64,000 bases of DNA from Strongylocentrotus purpuratus (lineage: Eukaryota; Echinodermata; Echinoidea; Camarodonta; Strongylocentrotidae), in contig NW_022145596.1 in assembly GCF_000002235.5 (NCBI RefSeq), forward strand, positions 5,700,352 through 5,764,351, in the 5' to 3' direction. The notes beneath the pieces were generated by a model. The model was not told the DNA's origin. It was given only the letters and a program-made list of their open reading frames with translations, and did not search any database. The position numbers and the translations under genes are program-made. Position 1 is the first letter of the stretch. The number at the start of each line of letters is the position of its first letter. Below, piece after piece: positions 62,250-64,000 of the stretch.

Positions 62250-62576
62250 ATGGGTAATTCCATAAATAATTAGGGACCCACTTTGTGACATTTTTGGTGT
62301 CCCCCTTACATGAGGAACCCATACGTATTTGTGGCTCTGAGTAAAGACTTAAATAGTGGAGTGAGATTGTAAAGTGAGTTCCAAGCATTATATTGCATCA
62401 TCATACCTAAAATCACTTTTTTTTTTTTTTTTGTTGTTTAGATACCTAGAATTACTTAACAATCATACTCCACTGTTCAAGCCTTTAGTCAGAGCCACAA
62501 ATACGTGTGGGTTCCTTATGCAAGTGGGACACCTAAAATGTCACAAAGTTGGTCCCTAGTTTTTGGAATTACCCAT
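62250..62576. mobile_element. MITE with long inverted ends
   Basis: Left end ATGGGTAATTCCATAAATAA and right end (reverse complement) ATGGGTAATTCCAAAAACTA. The arms run about 130 bp each (62250-62383 and 62440-62576), sharing TTTGTGACATTTT, CGTATTTGTGGCTCTGA and AACCCA blocks with scattered differences and small gaps. The short centre holds a T15 run. The whole 327-bp element folds into a hairpin and has no coding capacity. The target duplication is unclear (AT at most). Arm divergence is visibly higher than in the 1702-3176 element, so it is older. Confidence 0.8.
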
Positions 62577-62879
62577 ATTCAATCTCATTAATTTAGTAAT
62601 TTATACTTAGTCTTTGTGTTACCGTTGTTGAAATATTTGACAAAGGAAGTGATGTTTCTTTTTAAATAAATTAGTAGACTTTTTCTACATTTCCGTTCTC
62701 GCGCTTGAAATATGACTACCAGTGTAACTACTTCTTTAGCTTAGGTCATAGTGTAATACATGTAGATGGAAACTAGAGAGAAAGAAAGGGGAGAGAGAAA
62801 GAGAGAGGAAGGTGGAGGGAGGGAGGAAAAGATAAAAAGAAAGATAAAGAAAGAAAGAGAGAGCGAGAGAGAGATAGGG

Positions 62880-62959
<80 letters not shown>

Positions 62960-64000
62960 TGGGGGGGGGGGCATTATTAGTTAGGAAGAAGGAATAGAGA
63001 AGTACACACATAACACATGTGGTAAAAGGACAGAAAGATTGAGAAAGATTTTTGATGGAGAGACGGATATACATAAAAATAAACGGATGTGGCAAATTTA
63101 ATTTCAAATGTATGATGTAGTTAAAATATACATATAGATCAAGAATTACTAAGAGGTATATGATTATAATAAAGACATTGGTCTGAAAAAAGGGAGATAC
63201 TAGCGATTAAAAGAAATTGTTATAAGATTTTCTTTTATGCCGAAAGTTTTAACACACCAACAAACGCCCCCTACAAAAAAAACATTGATAACTACTGCGA
63301 CAAAAATTATGACAACGATGATGTCAATGGGAGTGATAAATTTTGAGTGTAAATTTGAATGTATTCAATGGGTAGTTTTGTGGTGCGCCGCCAGTTTGTT
63401 AACTTGTAAACTAGCAATCAGATTTTTTTTAAGGGTTACTCTCCCAAGTTGTATTAAACCTTTCTAATCGATAAGGATGGGAGTGAAATCGTTTCGGGGT
63501 TCTATAGACAAAATTGTTTGACGAACGGAAACTTTATCGAATACACCAACAAAAAGGCAACAAAGATAACGGTAAACTCAAGAACAAGGCAGCAAAATAC
63601 TGTATTGTATGAGACAACAGAGGGCAACCTTCACTGTAAGTTAGCAACGAAATTTACGAAAGAGCAGGAAAAAAAAGAACATTTTGTTTTGATTACGTAT
63701 ATTTGAATTTGTATCAATAAAAATGGACTTTAGTTCTTTCTAACACTTTCTAACACTTTTTTTTCTTCAAAGACAAGATTGCATCACATATGAAAAGGGG
63801 AAAGAGATGAATAAAGAGAGAATGGACTGGGGGAAAGTAATATATATAATACGACTCACTTTCGGAAAATATCGCAATAATAACATGAAGGAAATTCAAA
63901 TACTTATGACAAATTGAGAATCATTGTTCTTTCATCGTAACTTTTACAGTAGTAGTAACAAAGAAAATATACAGACTGAGATATTACGTTTTTAAAAGGG
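62577..64000. other. Intergenic DNA with compound GA/TA repeat
   Basis: GA-TA-GA compound microsatellite at 62766-62960 followed by a G11 run. The rest is A+T-rich with no recognisable gene; the ORFs at 63237-63467 and 63518-63706 have no known motif. Confidence 0.4.
62766..62970. repeat. Compound (GA)n-(TA)n-(GA)n and G11
   Basis: GA-rich stretch, (TA)8 at about 62880-62896, then (GA)n to about 62960 and a G11 run. Same order as the tract at 35425-35575. Confidence 0.85.

Noticed and set aside
1-64000. LTR retrotransposons, virus-like elements, CRISPR arrays, rRNA and known microRNAs
   Set aside because: No integrase, protease, gag or envelope-like reading, no paired long direct repeats, no spaced repeat array, and no familiar microRNA seed-hairpins were noticed by eye.

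Overview
This is a gene-poor, A+T-rich eukaryotic window full of simple repeats (CT/GA, GT, ATT, ATC/ATG, CTA, poly-G) and fragments of non-LTR retrotransposons, tRNA-derived SINEs and short inverted-repeat DNA elements. There are no compact operon-like genes, no rRNA, no CRISPR array, and I saw no LTR or virus-like element. The single confident host gene is the first coding exon of a Phox2-type paired-like homeobox gene on the minus strand (11586-11847). That exon, the style of the SINE/LINE 3' tails (GCGCTATA-type ends followed by ATT, ATC or ACT runs), scattered TAGGCCTA motifs and a sea-urchin-TU-like foldback transposon suggest a marine deuterostome invertebrate, most likely an echinoderm such as a sea urchin. 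The organism call is inference.

Layout. Bases 1-11585 are the 5' part of Phox2 intron 1 (minus strand), which runs off the left edge; no homeodomain exon was found in it. It holds a striking 1,475-bp foldback element (1702-3176), a small inverted-repeat element (6233-6389) and several CpG-richer patches. Bases 11848-12980 are the Phox2 leader and proximal upstream DNA, richer in CpG than the surroundings. From about 13 kb to 64 kb I found no confident host gene. This long intergenic or regulatory domain is punctuated by a TE cluster at 25.47-28.40 kb (a short LINE 3' end, a 5'-truncated LINE with most of its reverse transcriptase, and two tRNA-derived SINE heads), MITE-like elements at 41278-41668 and 62250-62576, and LINE/SINE 3' ends near 17.5, 42.9, 51.8 and 60.2 kb. 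Two short ORFs (31198-31422 plus; 52201-52476 minus) look more protein-like than the low-complexity background but have no recognised family.

Reading of the window: mostly the upstream domain and first intron of a developmental transcription factor gene. In animals where it has been studied, Phox2 acts in autonomic, visceral and motor neurons. The most unusual object is the foldback element: its outer arms are nearly identical, each arm contains further palindromes centred on CGATATCG, and its interior is mirrored polypurine/polypyrimidine repeats.
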